Shown: piece after piece, positions 50,086 through 59,767 of the stretch
Position numbering within the stretch: position 1 is the stretch's first letter
Layout: every line of letters begins with the position of its first letter
DNA from: Hymenobacter sp. YIM 151500-1
GTDB lineage: Bacteria > Bacteroidota > Bacteroidia > Cytophagales > Hymenobacteraceae
Assembly: GCF_025979885.1 (NCBI RefSeq)
Contig: NZ_CP110139.1
Location: 4,484,001-4,548,000 of the forward strand
Direction: 5' to 3'
Length of the DNA: 64,000 nt
Program-made: the position numbers and the translations under genes
Notes under the pieces: generated by a model
Told to the model about the DNA's origin: nothing
Seen by the model: the letters and a program-made list of their open reading frames with translations, nothing else
The model's database searches: none

Positions 50086-51624
50086 ATGGAAGAGCTAACC
50101 ACACTGGTAAAAATTGTGACAGATCGGCGTCTGGCAGTTCTTCCTTTCCTGGATTTCACCTCGCGTGCCAATAACAAAGACTTACAGCTGGTGCGGTTGC
50201 TGGAGCAGGACCCGCTAGCGACTCCTACCAAAATTATAAAGGCATTATACGGAAAATCCGACGCTGCCTCTCAGACTGCTTTTCGGCAGTTAAAATCACG
50301 GGTGCAACGCAAGCTGCTCAATCACCTGTATTTTCTAGATCAAAACGACCCACGCCATATTGTTTCAAAACGCTACGAGCAGCTGTGCTTGGGCCTGCTG
50401 CATCAGGCAAAAATTTTAAGCGGGGAGGGTGAATATAAGCTTGCCGAAAAGTTGTTCCGGAAGGCTCTGAAGACAGCTATAGATGCCGAGCTTACCCAGT
50501 ATGCTGTTATCTGCGCGCGTCTGCTGCATAATCAGTACGCCGAGATGCGTAAGCCCGCAGAGTACAAGGCTATTAGCAAGCAGTTGGCAGACCTGCAACA
50601 ACAGTTACTCCTGGAAGATGAAGCGGAAAGCATCTACACCGATATCAAGATGTTTTCGATTCATAAGGTCCGGTGGCGGAAGTATATCTTAAGCCAACTA
50701 CCCATCTATGAGGAGCAGCTAGCGCAGCTTCACAAAAAGGCAAAGAGCTACAACACCTTCCATTTCCTATACCGGACCAGGTTGTCGAAGGAAGAGTTGG
50801 TGGGAAACTATGAAGCCATTATCAAGCTTACGGCCGAAGCCGAACAAGCCTGGCAGAAAGGAAAAATGAATACCAAGCGTTTCGATAAGCGGTTCAATAA
50901 CTACATGAGCGTGTACGCGCACCTGCGCAGCCGCAAAGCGACGCAGGGGCTAGAGTTAGCCGAGGGATACTTCAAGGATTTTCATCACTCTTCCGGCAAC
51001 TGGTTCTACTTCCTGGAGACCTACTTTCTGCTGGCGGTGCATGCCGGGCAGTATGCCCGCGCCTACGAGCTGTTGCAGCAGGCCCACAAGAACCCGTATT
51101 TTCTGAAGCAGCGGGCCGCCGCTCAGCAGCGGTGGGAGCTGTACGAAGCGTACCTGCAGTTTGTCCGGCCGGATCAGTCGCCGCTGAAGATGCGGCATTT
51201 CGCGCAATTTGTGCAGACCGTGCCCGACTATAGCCGCGACAAACAGGGCTACAACGTGGCCATTCTGATTTTGCAGTTTCTGTACTTCCTGCGGCGCCAC
51301 GACATTGAGGGGCTGCTGGCGCGCCTGGAGGGCCTGCGCAAGTACGAGCAGCGCCACCTCCGCGACCCGGCCACGCTGCGCAGCCAGCTGTTCTTCCGGA
51401 TGCTGCTCACAACCGTAAAGGAAAACTTCGAGCCCGATGCCTGCGCCCGGAAAGCCCAGCCGCTGCTGGAGCGGCTCCAGGCTGCGCCCCAGCCCGGCGA
51501 GGCGTACGGCGAAATCGAAATCATTCCCTACGAAGACCTCTGGCGGCTGACGCTGGACATCCTGCGCCAGCGAGTAGCCGAGCAAGCTGCCGCCGAACAA
51601 GCTGCCCGCCGGCGAGTAGCCTAG
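50086..51624 (+). CDS. Alpha-helical solenoid (TPR-like) protein, unknown
   Basis: The 512-residue protein is all-helical and cytosolic, starting MEELTTLVKIVTDRRLAVLP. It has helix pairs of TPR type (YKLAEKLFRKALKTAIDAEL, YARAYELLQQAHKNPYFLKQ) and a basic, Gln-rich middle. The N-terminal ~85 residues (TPTKIIKALYGKSDAASQTA) look like a separate helical module, perhaps DNA-binding. The first half has noticeably lower GC than the last third. It is divergent from the repeat gene, with which it shares the AT-rich region. I did not recognise the family. Confidence 0.8.
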   Translation: MEELTTLVKIVTDRRLAVLPFLDFTSRANNKDLQLVRLLEQDPLATPTKIIKALYGKSDAASQTAFRQLKSRVQRKLLNHLYFLDQNDPRHIVSKRYEQLCLGLLHQAKILSGEGEYKLAEKLFRKALKTAIDAELTQYAVICARLLHNQYAEMRKPAEYKAISKQLADLQQQLLLEDEAESIYTDIKMFSIHKVRWRKYILSQLPIYEEQLAQLHKKAKSYNTFHFLYRTRLSKEELVGNYEAIIKLTAEAEQAWQKGKMNTKRFDKRFNNYMSVYAHLRSRKATQGLELAEGYFKDFHHSSGNWFYFLETYFLLAVHAGQYARAYELLQQAHKNPYFLKQRAAAQQRWELYEAYLQFVRPDQSPLKMRHFAQFVQTVPDYSRDKQGYNVAILILQFLYFLRRHDIEGLLARLEGLRKYEQRHLRDPATLRSQLFFRMLLTTVKENFEPDACARKAQPLLERLQAAPQPGEAYGEIEIIPYEDLWRLTLDILRQRVAEQAAAEQAARRRVA

Positions 51625-51836
51625 AAAACCATTTCTTCCTACCAACTGCTGCCGCAAAACCTGGCGGTGAGCGGCCAGGCCGGAGCCAGTCAGGTTGCGC
51701 TGCTGGTACTGCCGGCTTTCGGGGTCTGCACCGGGCCTGCTCCAGCAAGCAGCGTTAGCAGCCGACAATGGAGAGGCTGAAAGGAACGCACGTACGCCAC
51801 CCAAAGCCAACCCAAGGGAAGCAGCCAGGGGAAAAG

Positions 51837-52565
51837 CTAGAACTTATTCAGGCGCTGAAATACTTCACGCAGGTAGGTTTGCCCGATGGGAATGTATTTG
51901 TTGTCGATGACAATAGTATTGTCTTCGATGGTTTGCACCCGCCGCAGGTTGACGATGAACGAGCGGTGCACGCGCACAAACAAGGCCGCCGGGAACTTGT
52001 CTTCGACTGCGCGCATGGTGGTGTACACGATAAGCTTGCTTTGGCCCATGACAATGTGCACGTAGTCGCCGAGGGCTTCCACGTAGCGCACTTCCTCGAA
52101 AGGAACTTTCACCAGCCGGTTGTCCACCTTCACGAAGGTAAATTCGGCATTGGGCGGGGCGGCAATGGCATCGGCGCCGGCAACGGCCCGGCTTTCCACG
52201 GCTTCCAGAGCCTTCCGGGCGGCCGTCAGGAAGCGGGCGTAGCTGATGGGCTTCACCAGGTAGTCGAGCACGTCGTGGCTAAAGGCCTCCACGGCGTAGC
52301 TTTTGCTGCTGGTAATGAGGATAACCAGGGGCGGATTCTGCAAGGTGCGCAGCAAATCCAGGCCCGACATTGCCGGCATTTCTACATCCAGAAACAGGAC
52401 GTCGATGGGTTGGGTGCGCAGAATTTCGGCTGCGGCAATGGCGCTGGCGCAGCTGCCGGCGTGCACCAGGAAGGTGGTGTTGGCAACGCAGTTTTCGACG
52501 ATTTGCAGCGCCAACGGGTCATCGTCCACAATCAGGCAGCGCAGGGGAGCAGTAGGTTCGGCCAT
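51837..52565 (-). CDS. LytTR-type response regulator
   Basis: The 242-residue protein has a receiver domain with acidic pocket DDD (14-16), phospho-acceptor Asp60 in LFLDVEMPAMSG, and Lys in YLVKPISYARF. A LytTR DNA-binding domain follows from ~145 (FTFVKVDNRLVKVPFEEVRY, VRVHRSFIVNLRRVQTIEDN). The ATG chosen begins directly before the receiver. It lies 32 bases downstream of the hybrid kinase on the same strand, so it is the likely output of that kinase. 51625-51836 holds nothing else. Confidence 0.93.
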   Translation of the reverse strand: MAEPTAPLRCLIVDDDPLALQIVENCVANTTFLVHAGSCASAIAAAEILRTQPIDVLFLDVEMPAMSGLDLLRTLQNPPLVILITSSKSYAVEAFSHDVLDYLVKPISYARFLTAARKALEAVESRAVAGADAIAAPPNAEFTFVKVDNRLVKVPFEEVRYVEALGDYVHIVMGQSKLIVYTTMRAVEDKFPAALFVRVHRSFIVNLRRVQTIEDNTIVIDNKYIPIGQTYLREVFQRLNKF

Positions 52566-52597
52566 GCCAGCGAAGGTACACGCAATGCGGAAAAAAC

Positions 52598-55500
52598 CTA
52601 GGGTAGAGAAGGGGAAGGCAGGCGGCTGTGCAGAGCAGGCTGCAGCTGGTGCAGAAGCTGCGCAATATCGTTGAGGCGGGCGGCCAGCTCGGCGGGGCCG
52701 GCCACGGCGGCCTGCTGCTCCACCCACTCCAGCTGGGCGGTCAGCTCCGCTACCCCAAAATAGGCAACCTGGCCTTTGAGCTTGTGGGCGGTGGCTGCCC
52801 GCTCGGCCGGCGTGGCCGCTGCCAGCAGCTGCGGCAGCAGCTCGGGCGCCTGGGCCAGAAATGTGCGCACAATCTGCTGCACAAAGCTCTCGTTGCCGCC
52901 GGCCAGCTCTTCCAGCAGGCTCCAGTCGGGGCACACGGTGGGGGCTGCGTGGGTCGTTGCCGGATCGGCGGGTTTTGGGGGAGGCGGCAGGCCGGGCCGC
53001 TTGGCGGAAGCGGTGGGGCGGCCGGTGAAGTGGGCGAGGCGGGCGTAGAGCACGGCCGGGTCGAAGGGCTTGGCCAGGGTGTCGTCCATGCCGGCTTCGA
53101 GGGCCAGGGCGCGGTCTTCGGGCAGGGCGGAGGCAGTGAGGCCGATGAGGGGCAGCTGAGCGGAACTGGGAAAGAGGGCCCGCAGCTGGCGGGCGGCTTC
53201 GTAGCCATCCATTTCCGGCATCTGCACGTCGAGCAGTACCGCGTCGAAGGGGTGCTGCTGGGCGGCTTCCACGGCCAGGCGGCCGTTGGCGGCCAGCGTC
53301 ACGCGCACGTTCCAGGCTTCAAGGGTTTTGCACACCACCAGCTGGTTCAGCTCGTTGTCTTCGGCCACCAGCACGCGCAGGGGCGGCTCAAAGGGCGCCA
53401 GCGTTGCGGCAGTCTGGGCCTGCACGAGGGCTTCGTCGGCGGGGTGGCAGGGAATGTCAAACCAGAACGTGGAGCCGCGGCCCTCCTCGCTTTCTACCCA
53501 CAGCTGCCCGCCGTGCAGCAGCACCAGATTGCGGGCAATGCTCAGCCCCAGGCCCGTGCCCCCAAACTGCCGGGTGGTGCTGGGGTTGGCCTGGGAGAAA
53601 TCCTCGAAAATAGCGTCCAGCTTGGCCTGGGCAATGCCAATGCCGGTGTCCTGCACGGCCCAGCGTAGGCGGGCCGGCTCCCCGGCTCCGGCGCCCGGCA
53701 CCACATCGAGACGCACCGTAATGCTGCCGTGGCTGGTGAATTTCACGGCGTTGCCGACCAGGTTGACGAGCACTTGGTTGAGGCGCACCGGGTCGCCGAA
53801 AACAACCGGGGGCACGTCGGGAGCCAGGGTGGCATGCAGGACCAGGCCTTTGGCATCGACGGCGAACTGAAACAGGCGGACTACGCCCGCCACCAGCTCC
53901 GACAAGCGGAAGGCGGTGTGCTCCAGGGTCAGCTTGCCGGCCTCCATCTTCGAGAAGTCGAGGATGTCGTTGAGGATGACCAGCAGGTTGTGGGAGGAAG
54001 AGTGAATGGCCTCCAGATACTCGCGCTGCTCAGCGTCTACCGGCGTGTTGCGCAGCAGGTAGGTCAGGCCGATGACGGCGTTCATGGGCGTGCGAATCTC
54101 GTGGCTCATGTTGGCCAGGAACTGCGACTTGGCCCGGCGCGACGCCTCGGCCGCGTCGCGGGCCACCACCAGGTCGGCGTTTATCTGCTCAATTTCAGCC
54201 TTCTGCTGGCGCAGCTCGGCGGTTCGCTCGTTCACGGTGGTTTCCAGCCGCAGCTTCTGGCGTTGCAGGGCCGCTGTGCGCGCCCAGGTGGCCGCGTAGC
54301 CCAGGCCAGCCAGCAGCAGCACCGTCATGCCCGCAAACCAGCCCGTGCGCCAAAACGGCGTGGCAATGGTAAACGAAGCCGCCGTGGGCGCCGACCACCG
54401 GCTTTCGGCACCCCGGCGGGCGCGCACCTCCAGCACGTAGCGGCCCGCATCGAGGCGCGGAAAATCGGCCTCGGGCACGGTGGTGGGGGAGCTCCACTCC
54501 TCCTGAAAACCCTGCAAGCGGTACTGGTACTGCCAGGCGCCGGCCGGGGCCAGGCTCGCCACCCGAAAAAGCCAGGTAACGTGGTGCGGCTGCGGCGGCA
54601 GGTTGGGCAAGGTGGCCGGCTGGCGGGTGCCATCTACCTCGGCAGCCGTCAGCACAACCGGGGCGCTGGCGGCGGGCAGGCGGGCGGGCAGCCGCACCCG
54701 CACCAGGCCCCGGCGGGCGGCCAGCAGCACTACCGAGTCGGTGATGCTGGCGGCAGAATTGGGCAGCAGGTCGCGCACCGTGGGGTTGTTGGGGGTGGTG
54801 AGCGGGGCGAATACGGAGCCCCGCCCCAGGCTCAGGGCGTGGCGGTGCTGCACCAGCAGGCCGGCCGGCGTGGGCACCAGGCCGTAGCAGTAGTTGCTGG
54901 CCAGGCCCGTGGTGAGGGAAGTGAACTGCCGGAAACGGCCGTTAACAAAGCAGTACACCCCTTCGCCTTCGGTTCCAATCCAGATGCGGCCGGCGGCATC
55001 CTGGGCCAGGGCCGTGGCATTCACGCCGCCTGGCGCCAGCTGATGCACCCGGAAGCGGCCCGCTTCGAGCACGGCCAGGCCCGTACCGTGGGTGGCAAAC
55101 CACACGCGGCCTTGGCGGTCGGGCAGGATGGCGTACACATCGTTCTGAAGCAGACCATTGGCAGTGGTGTAATGGATGGCCGGGCCCTGTGCGGGCAGGT
55201 AGTAGGCCCCATCGGCCAGGGTGCCCACCCACAGGCCCCCGGCCGAGTCTTCGGCCAGGGCCATGACGTGCAAGGCAGCGGGCAGCAACGGGCGGGAAAC
55301 AGTAGCGGTATCCACAACCCACCGGCCGGCTTCGTCGGAGAGGGAGGGCTTGAACGGGGGCCGGCCCTGCAAGCCGTGCGTGGAGGTGCCCAGGGTAATC
55401 CAGCCCGGCGTTTTGGCCGAGGGCAGCAGGGCAGTGATGGGAGCCGGGGCGGGCTGGGGCCAGGAGTTCAGCCGAAAGCTGGTGGGCGTGGACTCCAGGT

Positions 55501-56164
55501 GGAGCAGCTGGCCGGTGGCAGTGCCCGCGGCCAGGGTAGCCCCGCGCCCGGCCAGGGCGGTTAGTCGCTCGGCGGTGGCAAAATACGTGACGTGCGGATC
55601 GGTGAGCCGCCACAGGCCGTGCCCGGCCGTACCCACCCAGTACGTGCCTTCGGTGTCGCGCAGCAGGCAGGTGAGGACGGCCCCCGCGGGCAGGGCCGGG
55701 CGGTAGCGCCGCCGAAACTGGCCGAGGCGGGCCGTATCGGGGGCGGGCAGGCCGGGGCGCGGACGCAGAAAGGTGGATTTTGAGGCTTCTACTGCCGCGA
55801 ACCGCCGGCCCTGGCTCACCGACACGTGCCCCCGGTAGTGGCCCACCCAGAGCTGGCCCGTGCGCGGATGCACGGCCAGCTGGGTAACAAAGTCTTCGGC
55901 CAGCCCCTCGCGGGAAGTAAACGGCTGGAATGTGGTGCCATCGTAGCGCATCAGGCCCTCGGCCGTGCCCACCCACAGGTAGCCGGCGCGGTCCTGGGCC
56001 AGGGCGTAGATGAAAGGCTGCGGCAAACCCTCGGCAGCACCCAGTTGCTTCAGGTACTGCCGGGCCGGCAGCGGCTGAGCGGCCACCACGCGGCTAAGGA
56101 AAAGCAGAAGCAGAAGAAGGCGAGTCGTCACACCAGGTAATTTACAGCTTGCGGGGTGCTTCAT
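52598..56164 (-). CDS. Two-component hybrid sensor kinase with Reg_prop propeller
   Basis: The 1188-residue protein has a signal peptide, periplasmic two-component-regulator propeller repeats (~30-460; repeated DxxGxLWVGT patterns), a Y_Y_Y-like domain, and a membrane helix near 605-628. HisKA has MSHEIRTPMNAVIGL (His ~688), and the ATPase has DTGIGI and GGTGLGLSIARN (~870). A receiver has LLDVQMPEMDGYEAARQLR (~977), and a C-terminal Hpt domain has TAHKLKGQV (~1125). It supports a His-Asp-His-Asp phosphorelay to the LytTR protein. The ligand is unknown; such propellers often sense polysaccharides or peptides. Confidence 0.95.
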   Translation of the reverse strand: MKHPASCKLPGVTTRLLLLLLFLSRVVAAQPLPARQYLKQLGAAEGLPQPFIYALAQDRAGYLWVGTAEGLMRYDGTTFQPFTSREGLAEDFVTQLAVHPRTGQLWVGHYRGHVSVSQGRRFAAVEASKSTFLRPRPGLPAPDTARLGQFRRRYRPALPAGAVLTCLLRDTEGTYWVGTAGHGLWRLTDPHVTYFATAERLTALAGRGATLAAGTATGQLLHLESTPTSFRLNSWPQPAPAPITALLPSAKTPGWITLGTSTHGLQGRPPFKPSLSDEAGRWVVDTATVSRPLLPAALHVMALAEDSAGGLWVGTLADGAYYLPAQGPAIHYTTANGLLQNDVYAILPDRQGRVWFATHGTGLAVLEAGRFRVHQLAPGGVNATALAQDAAGRIWIGTEGEGVYCFVNGRFRQFTSLTTGLASNYCYGLVPTPAGLLVQHRHALSLGRGSVFAPLTTPNNPTVRDLLPNSAASITDSVVLLAARRGLVRVRLPARLPAASAPVVLTAAEVDGTRQPATLPNLPPQPHHVTWLFRVASLAPAGAWQYQYRLQGFQEEWSSPTTVPEADFPRLDAGRYVLEVRARRGAESRWSAPTAASFTIATPFWRTGWFAGMTVLLLAGLGYAATWARTAALQRQKLRLETTVNERTAELRQQKAEIEQINADLVVARDAAEASRRAKSQFLANMSHEIRTPMNAVIGLTYLLRNTPVDAEQREYLEAIHSSSHNLLVILNDILDFSKMEAGKLTLEHTAFRLSELVAGVVRLFQFAVDAKGLVLHATLAPDVPPVVFGDPVRLNQVLVNLVGNAVKFTSHGSITVRLDVVPGAGAGEPARLRWAVQDTGIGIAQAKLDAIFEDFSQANPSTTRQFGGTGLGLSIARNLVLLHGGQLWVESEEGRGSTFWFDIPCHPADEALVQAQTAATLAPFEPPLRVLVAEDNELNQLVVCKTLEAWNVRVTLAANGRLAVEAAQQHPFDAVLLDVQMPEMDGYEAARQLRALFPSSAQLPLIGLTASALPEDRALALEAGMDDTLAKPFDPAVLYARLAHFTGRPTASAKRPGLPPPPKPADPATTHAAPTVCPDWSLLEELAGGNESFVQQIVRTFLAQAPELLPQLLAAATPAERAATAHKLKGQVAYFGVAELTAQLEWVEQQAAVAGPAELAARLNDIAQLLHQLQPALHSRLPSPSLP

Positions 56165-56290
56165 CGGACTGGCGCGCCTAACAAGCCAATTTTCTTTGAT
56201 GGATTTTAATGTTCCGACGTTTTTTAGCCCGCAGAAGGCGCAGAAGTTTCCGCGGAAGGCGCTGAGTTCTGCGGAAATTTCTTGGGCAGC

Positions 56291-58336
56291 TTACTTGCCG
56301 GTCACTTTGAACTCGGTGCGGCGGTTGCGCTGGCGGCCCTGCTTGGAGCTGTTGGAAGCTACGGGCTGGGTGTCGCCGTAGCCGGCAAAGGTGAGGCGGC
56401 CCTTGTCGATGCCTTTCTGCACGAGGTAGTCCACCACGGCTTTGGCCCGGCGCTGGCTCAGGTCCTTGTTGTAGGCGTCGTTGCCCACGTTGTCGGTGTG
56501 GCCCGAAATTTCCAGGCGCAGGTCGGGCGTTTCGGTCAGCAGCTTTTGCAGGCGTTCCAGCTCGTTGGTGCTTTCCTTGCGCAGGGTGGCCTTGTCGAAG
56601 TCGAAGAAGATGTTGTTCAAGACCACCTTCACGCCCACGTCCAGCTTCTTGAGGGCAATGTCCTTCACCACCTCCGAGTAGGCCGCGCCGGCCGGCAGGT
56701 CAAAGTTTTCGGAGTGGAACAGGTAGCCTTCCTGGCGCACCACAATGCCGTAGTTCACGCCCGAAGGCAACGACACCAGGTAGCGGCCCGACTGGGCGTT
56801 AGCCCGGAACGAGGCAATGGTCTGGTTGCGGGAGTTGTCCACTACGTCGATAATAGCCTCCAGGGGCTGCTTGGTTTTCTCGTCCGTGATGGTGCCTTTC
56901 AGGATGGTTACCTGGGTGGAGGCAATGGCCACGGGCGGGGCCAGCAGGGTTTCCTTCACCGGCTGCGCGCGGGAAGCCAGCAGCTGGTCTTCCTGGCTGA
57001 GTACGGGCGCTTTTTCGGGGCCCAGAAAGGTAATCTGGTAGATGTCCTTGGAGCCCAGGCCGTCGTCGCGGAACGAGGAGTAGTAGCCGTGACGCCCCGA
57101 GGCCGAAATCACGAAGAACACGTCGTCGTCGGGGGTGTTGATGGGCCAGCCCAGGTTTTCCGGGGTGCTCCACTTGCCGTTTTCGTACACCGACCTAAAG
57201 ATGTCGTAGCCGCCCATGGAGTTGTGGCCTTCCGACGAGAAGTACATGGTTTTGCCGTCGGGGTGCAGAAACACGCCTTCCTCGCCGTACTGGGTGTTGA
57301 TGGCCGGGCCCAGGTTCACGGCCGGCCCGCGGCCGTCAATTTCAATCTTGAAGATGTCGCGCCCGCCCAGGCTGATTTCCTGCTTGTCGCTCACAAAGTA
57401 CAGGCTCTTACCGTCGGGCGTGTAGGCCGCCGACGACTCGTGGGAGCGGCTGTTGATGCGGGAGCCCAGGCGCTGCGGCTTACGCCAGGCCGCCCCGCGC
57501 AGGTCAGCCTCGTGCAGGTCGCCGCCGTTGTCTTCCAGGTACACCATCATGCGCTGCCCGTCGGGCGAGAGGCCCACGGTGGCATCGTGGCCGCTGGTGT
57601 TTACCGGCTCGCCCAGGTTGCGGGCCGGCGTCCACTCGCCCTTGCCCGTACGGGTGCTCTGGTACACATCCTCGAAAAAGCCGCCGGTTTCGGGGTCCTT
57701 CTGGGCGCCGGTGGAGTTGTCGCGCCGGGAGGTAAACAGAATCACCGACTCGTCGGCCGTGATAACCGGGCCGTAGTCGGGGTAGGGCGAGTTCACGCCT
57801 GGTCCGGCGTTGTCGATGAACACGCGGGTGGGCTTGGCGGCCAGCCGGCGGCCGTTTTCGCACTCCCGCACTTTCTTCTGAATGTCCTGGGTGAAGCCGG
57901 CGGTGTTTTTGGTGCCGGTGGCCGGTGTGGCCCGCTTGTACTCGGTTATGGCCTCGTCCCACTTGCCGTTCAGGTGCAGGCCCCGGCCCAGCAGGTAATG
58001 AATGCGCGGGTCCACGTCGGGGTTGAGCTGATAGGCTTTCTGCAAGTACTCCAAGGCCCGCGGCTTAAAGCCCGAATGCAGGTAGCAGTTCCCGATTTTG
58101 AGGTTGAGCTGGGAGTTGTTGGGGTTGAACTTCTGGGCGGCCAGGTAGTGCGGCAGGGCCTGTTCGTAGCGGGGCGGGTCGAGGTCGTAGAACTCGTCGC
58201 CGAGCTTGATTTCCTTAAGGGCAGCTTTCAGCCCGTCCTTGTTATTGCCGAACTGGTCTTTGCTGAACTCCACATCCTGAGCCACGGCCACCGTGGTAGC
58301 GGAGAACAGCAAAAAGGCGAGTAGGTATTTATACAT
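56291..58336 (-). CDS. PorE-like TPR/PD40/OmpA protein
   Basis: The protein is 681 residues from the ATG giving signal MYKYLLAFLLFSATTVAVAQ. Domains in order: TPR (~25-160, FNPNNSQLNLKIGNCYLHSG), PD40 propeller (~170-430, PDGKTMYFSSEGHNSMGGYD), carboxypeptidase-regulatory-like (~465-555), and OmpA-C peptidoglycan-binding (~575-680, LEISGHTDNVGNDAYNKDLS). This domain order matches PorE of the type IX secretion system, which anchors the machine to peptidoglycan. Other OmpA proteins share it, so the assignment is tentative. Hairpin TTTCCGC/GCGGAAA at 56247-56280 follows the stop. Confidence 0.88.
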   Translation of the reverse strand: MYKYLLAFLLFSATTVAVAQDVEFSKDQFGNNKDGLKAALKEIKLGDEFYDLDPPRYEQALPHYLAAQKFNPNNSQLNLKIGNCYLHSGFKPRALEYLQKAYQLNPDVDPRIHYLLGRGLHLNGKWDEAITEYKRATPATGTKNTAGFTQDIQKKVRECENGRRLAAKPTRVFIDNAGPGVNSPYPDYGPVITADESVILFTSRRDNSTGAQKDPETGGFFEDVYQSTRTGKGEWTPARNLGEPVNTSGHDATVGLSPDGQRMMVYLEDNGGDLHEADLRGAAWRKPQRLGSRINSRSHESSAAYTPDGKSLYFVSDKQEISLGGRDIFKIEIDGRGPAVNLGPAINTQYGEEGVFLHPDGKTMYFSSEGHNSMGGYDIFRSVYENGKWSTPENLGWPINTPDDDVFFVISASGRHGYYSSFRDDGLGSKDIYQITFLGPEKAPVLSQEDQLLASRAQPVKETLLAPPVAIASTQVTILKGTITDEKTKQPLEAIIDVVDNSRNQTIASFRANAQSGRYLVSLPSGVNYGIVVRQEGYLFHSENFDLPAGAAYSEVVKDIALKKLDVGVKVVLNNIFFDFDKATLRKESTNELERLQKLLTETPDLRLEISGHTDNVGNDAYNKDLSQRRAKAVVDYLVQKGIDKGRLTFAGYGDTQPVASNSSKQGRQRNRRTEFKVTGK

Positions 58337-58525
58337 GGTAATGTCTTGTTTGTCATTCCGACGCAGGAGGAATCTGGCGCGCTTCGTGGACCTCACCCCC
58401 CGGCCTTCTCTCCAAAAGAGAGGGGGTGCCAGACGATTGGGGTTAGCTCGCACGCAAGATGCTTCGCTTCGCTCTGCATCACGTTTCTCCTTATGCGTGC
58501 GTCCATCCTTTCTAGTCCTGCGTTC

Positions 58526-59590
58526 CTACTCGGCGCCGCAGCCGGAGTTGGCGGCGTGGGTGGTGCCGGCTTCCAGGCCCAGCTCGGCGGCTTTGCGCCA
58601 GTCCTGGCAGGCGGCGTCGGGGTTGCGCAGCATTTCGCGGGCGTGGCCGCGGTTGAGGTAGGCTTCGGCGTACTGCGCGTTCAGGCCGATGGCTTTGGTG
58701 GCGTCGGCTTCGGCCCGCTTGTAGTCTTCCAGCTTGAGGCAGGCGGCGGCGCGGTTGTTCCAGGCAAAGGCGTAGGCCGGGTCTAGCTCAATGGCTTTGG
58801 TGAAATCCTCGGCGGCGCCTTTGTAGTCGGCTTGCTCGTAGCGGGCGGTGCCGCGGTTGGAGTAGGCCAGGGCGTTGTCCTGCTTCTTGGCTAGGTAGTC
58901 GTTGTAGTCCTGGAGGGCGCCTTTCAGGTCGCCGGCGCGGCGGCGGGTGGCGGCGCGGTTCAGCAGGGCGGGCAGCAGCTCGGGTTGCAGCTTCAGGGCC
59001 TGGGTGTAGTCCTGAACGGCGGCCGTGAGGTGGCCGAGCTGGCGCTGGGCGCTGCCCCGGTCGTGCCAGGCGTAGGCGTAGGCAGGGTCGGCCTTGATGG
59101 CCTGGTCGAAATCGGCCTTGGCGCCCTGGTAATCGGCTTTCTCGAAGCGCAGAGCCCCGCGGTAGTACCAGGCCGGGGCGTAGTCGGCCTTCAGCTCGGC
59201 AGCTTTGCCGTAGTCCTGCTCAGCCTCGGCGGGCTGCTTCAGGGCTTCGCGCACCTGCGCCCGCCCGAAGTAGGCCGTGAACGTGGCGGGGTCGAGCTTG
59301 ATGGCCTGGTCGTAGTCCTGCGCCGCCGGTTGGTACTCCTTCAGCTCGTAGCGCACGGCGGCGCGGTTGTAGTAGGCCTTGGCAAAGTCGGGCTTGGCAG
59401 CCAGGGCCTTGTTGAAATCCTGCAAGGCAGCCTGGTAGCTTTTCTGGTTGAACTTCGTCACCCCGCTGTTGTACAGCTTTTCGGCCAGCTGGGAGGGAGG
59501 GAGAGTGCTGGCCCGCACGGTGTCTACTTGGGCGTGGGCGGCCGCCGCTCCCAGGAACAGGACCACCAACACAAAACTCATCTTTCGCAT
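58526..59590 (-). CDS. Secreted tetratricopeptide-repeat protein
   Basis: The 354-residue protein has a signal peptide (MRKMSFVLVVLFLGAAAAHA) and about nine consecutive 34-residue TPR units with the A-x-Y-x-N/R-R-G-x pattern. It is a periplasmic scaffold of unknown partner. It lies upstream of the PorE-like gene on the same strand, but a 189-base spacer containing a GTCATTCCGACGCAGGAGGA repeat fragment separates them. A possible promoter, TACATTTA (minus), is at 59620-59627. Confidence 0.9.
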   Translation of the reverse strand: MRKMSFVLVVLFLGAAAAHAQVDTVRASTLPPSQLAEKLYNSGVTKFNQKSYQAALQDFNKALAAKPDFAKAYYNRAAVRYELKEYQPAAQDYDQAIKLDPATFTAYFGRAQVREALKQPAEAEQDYGKAAELKADYAPAWYYRGALRFEKADYQGAKADFDQAIKADPAYAYAWHDRGSAQRQLGHLTAAVQDYTQALKLQPELLPALLNRAATRRRAGDLKGALQDYNDYLAKKQDNALAYSNRGTARYEQADYKGAAEDFTKAIELDPAYAFAWNNRAAACLKLEDYKRAEADATKAIGLNAQYAEAYLNRGHAREMLRNPDAACQDWRKAAELGLEAGTTHAANSGCGAE

Positions 59591-59767
59591 AGCATGCCGC
59601 CAGTTTCAGTGGCGCGGGATAAATGTAATTTTATTTGCGGGAAGCGTAGATAGGGAACAAGTAAAATGTTGCGTAATTGTCTTTTCTGGTTAATGCGTAT
59701 TTTGCTACATCTGCACACACTTGTACCACACGCAGCGTAACGGCATACCGTCTACCCGCTCTATCGT

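Noticed and set aside
45000..52000. Peptide-modifying enzymes (radical SAM, YcaO, lanthipeptide synthetase, ATP-grasp) near the repeat gene
   Set aside because: None was found in the window, so a classical RiPP cluster cannot be claimed. Maturation, if any, would be encoded elsewhere.
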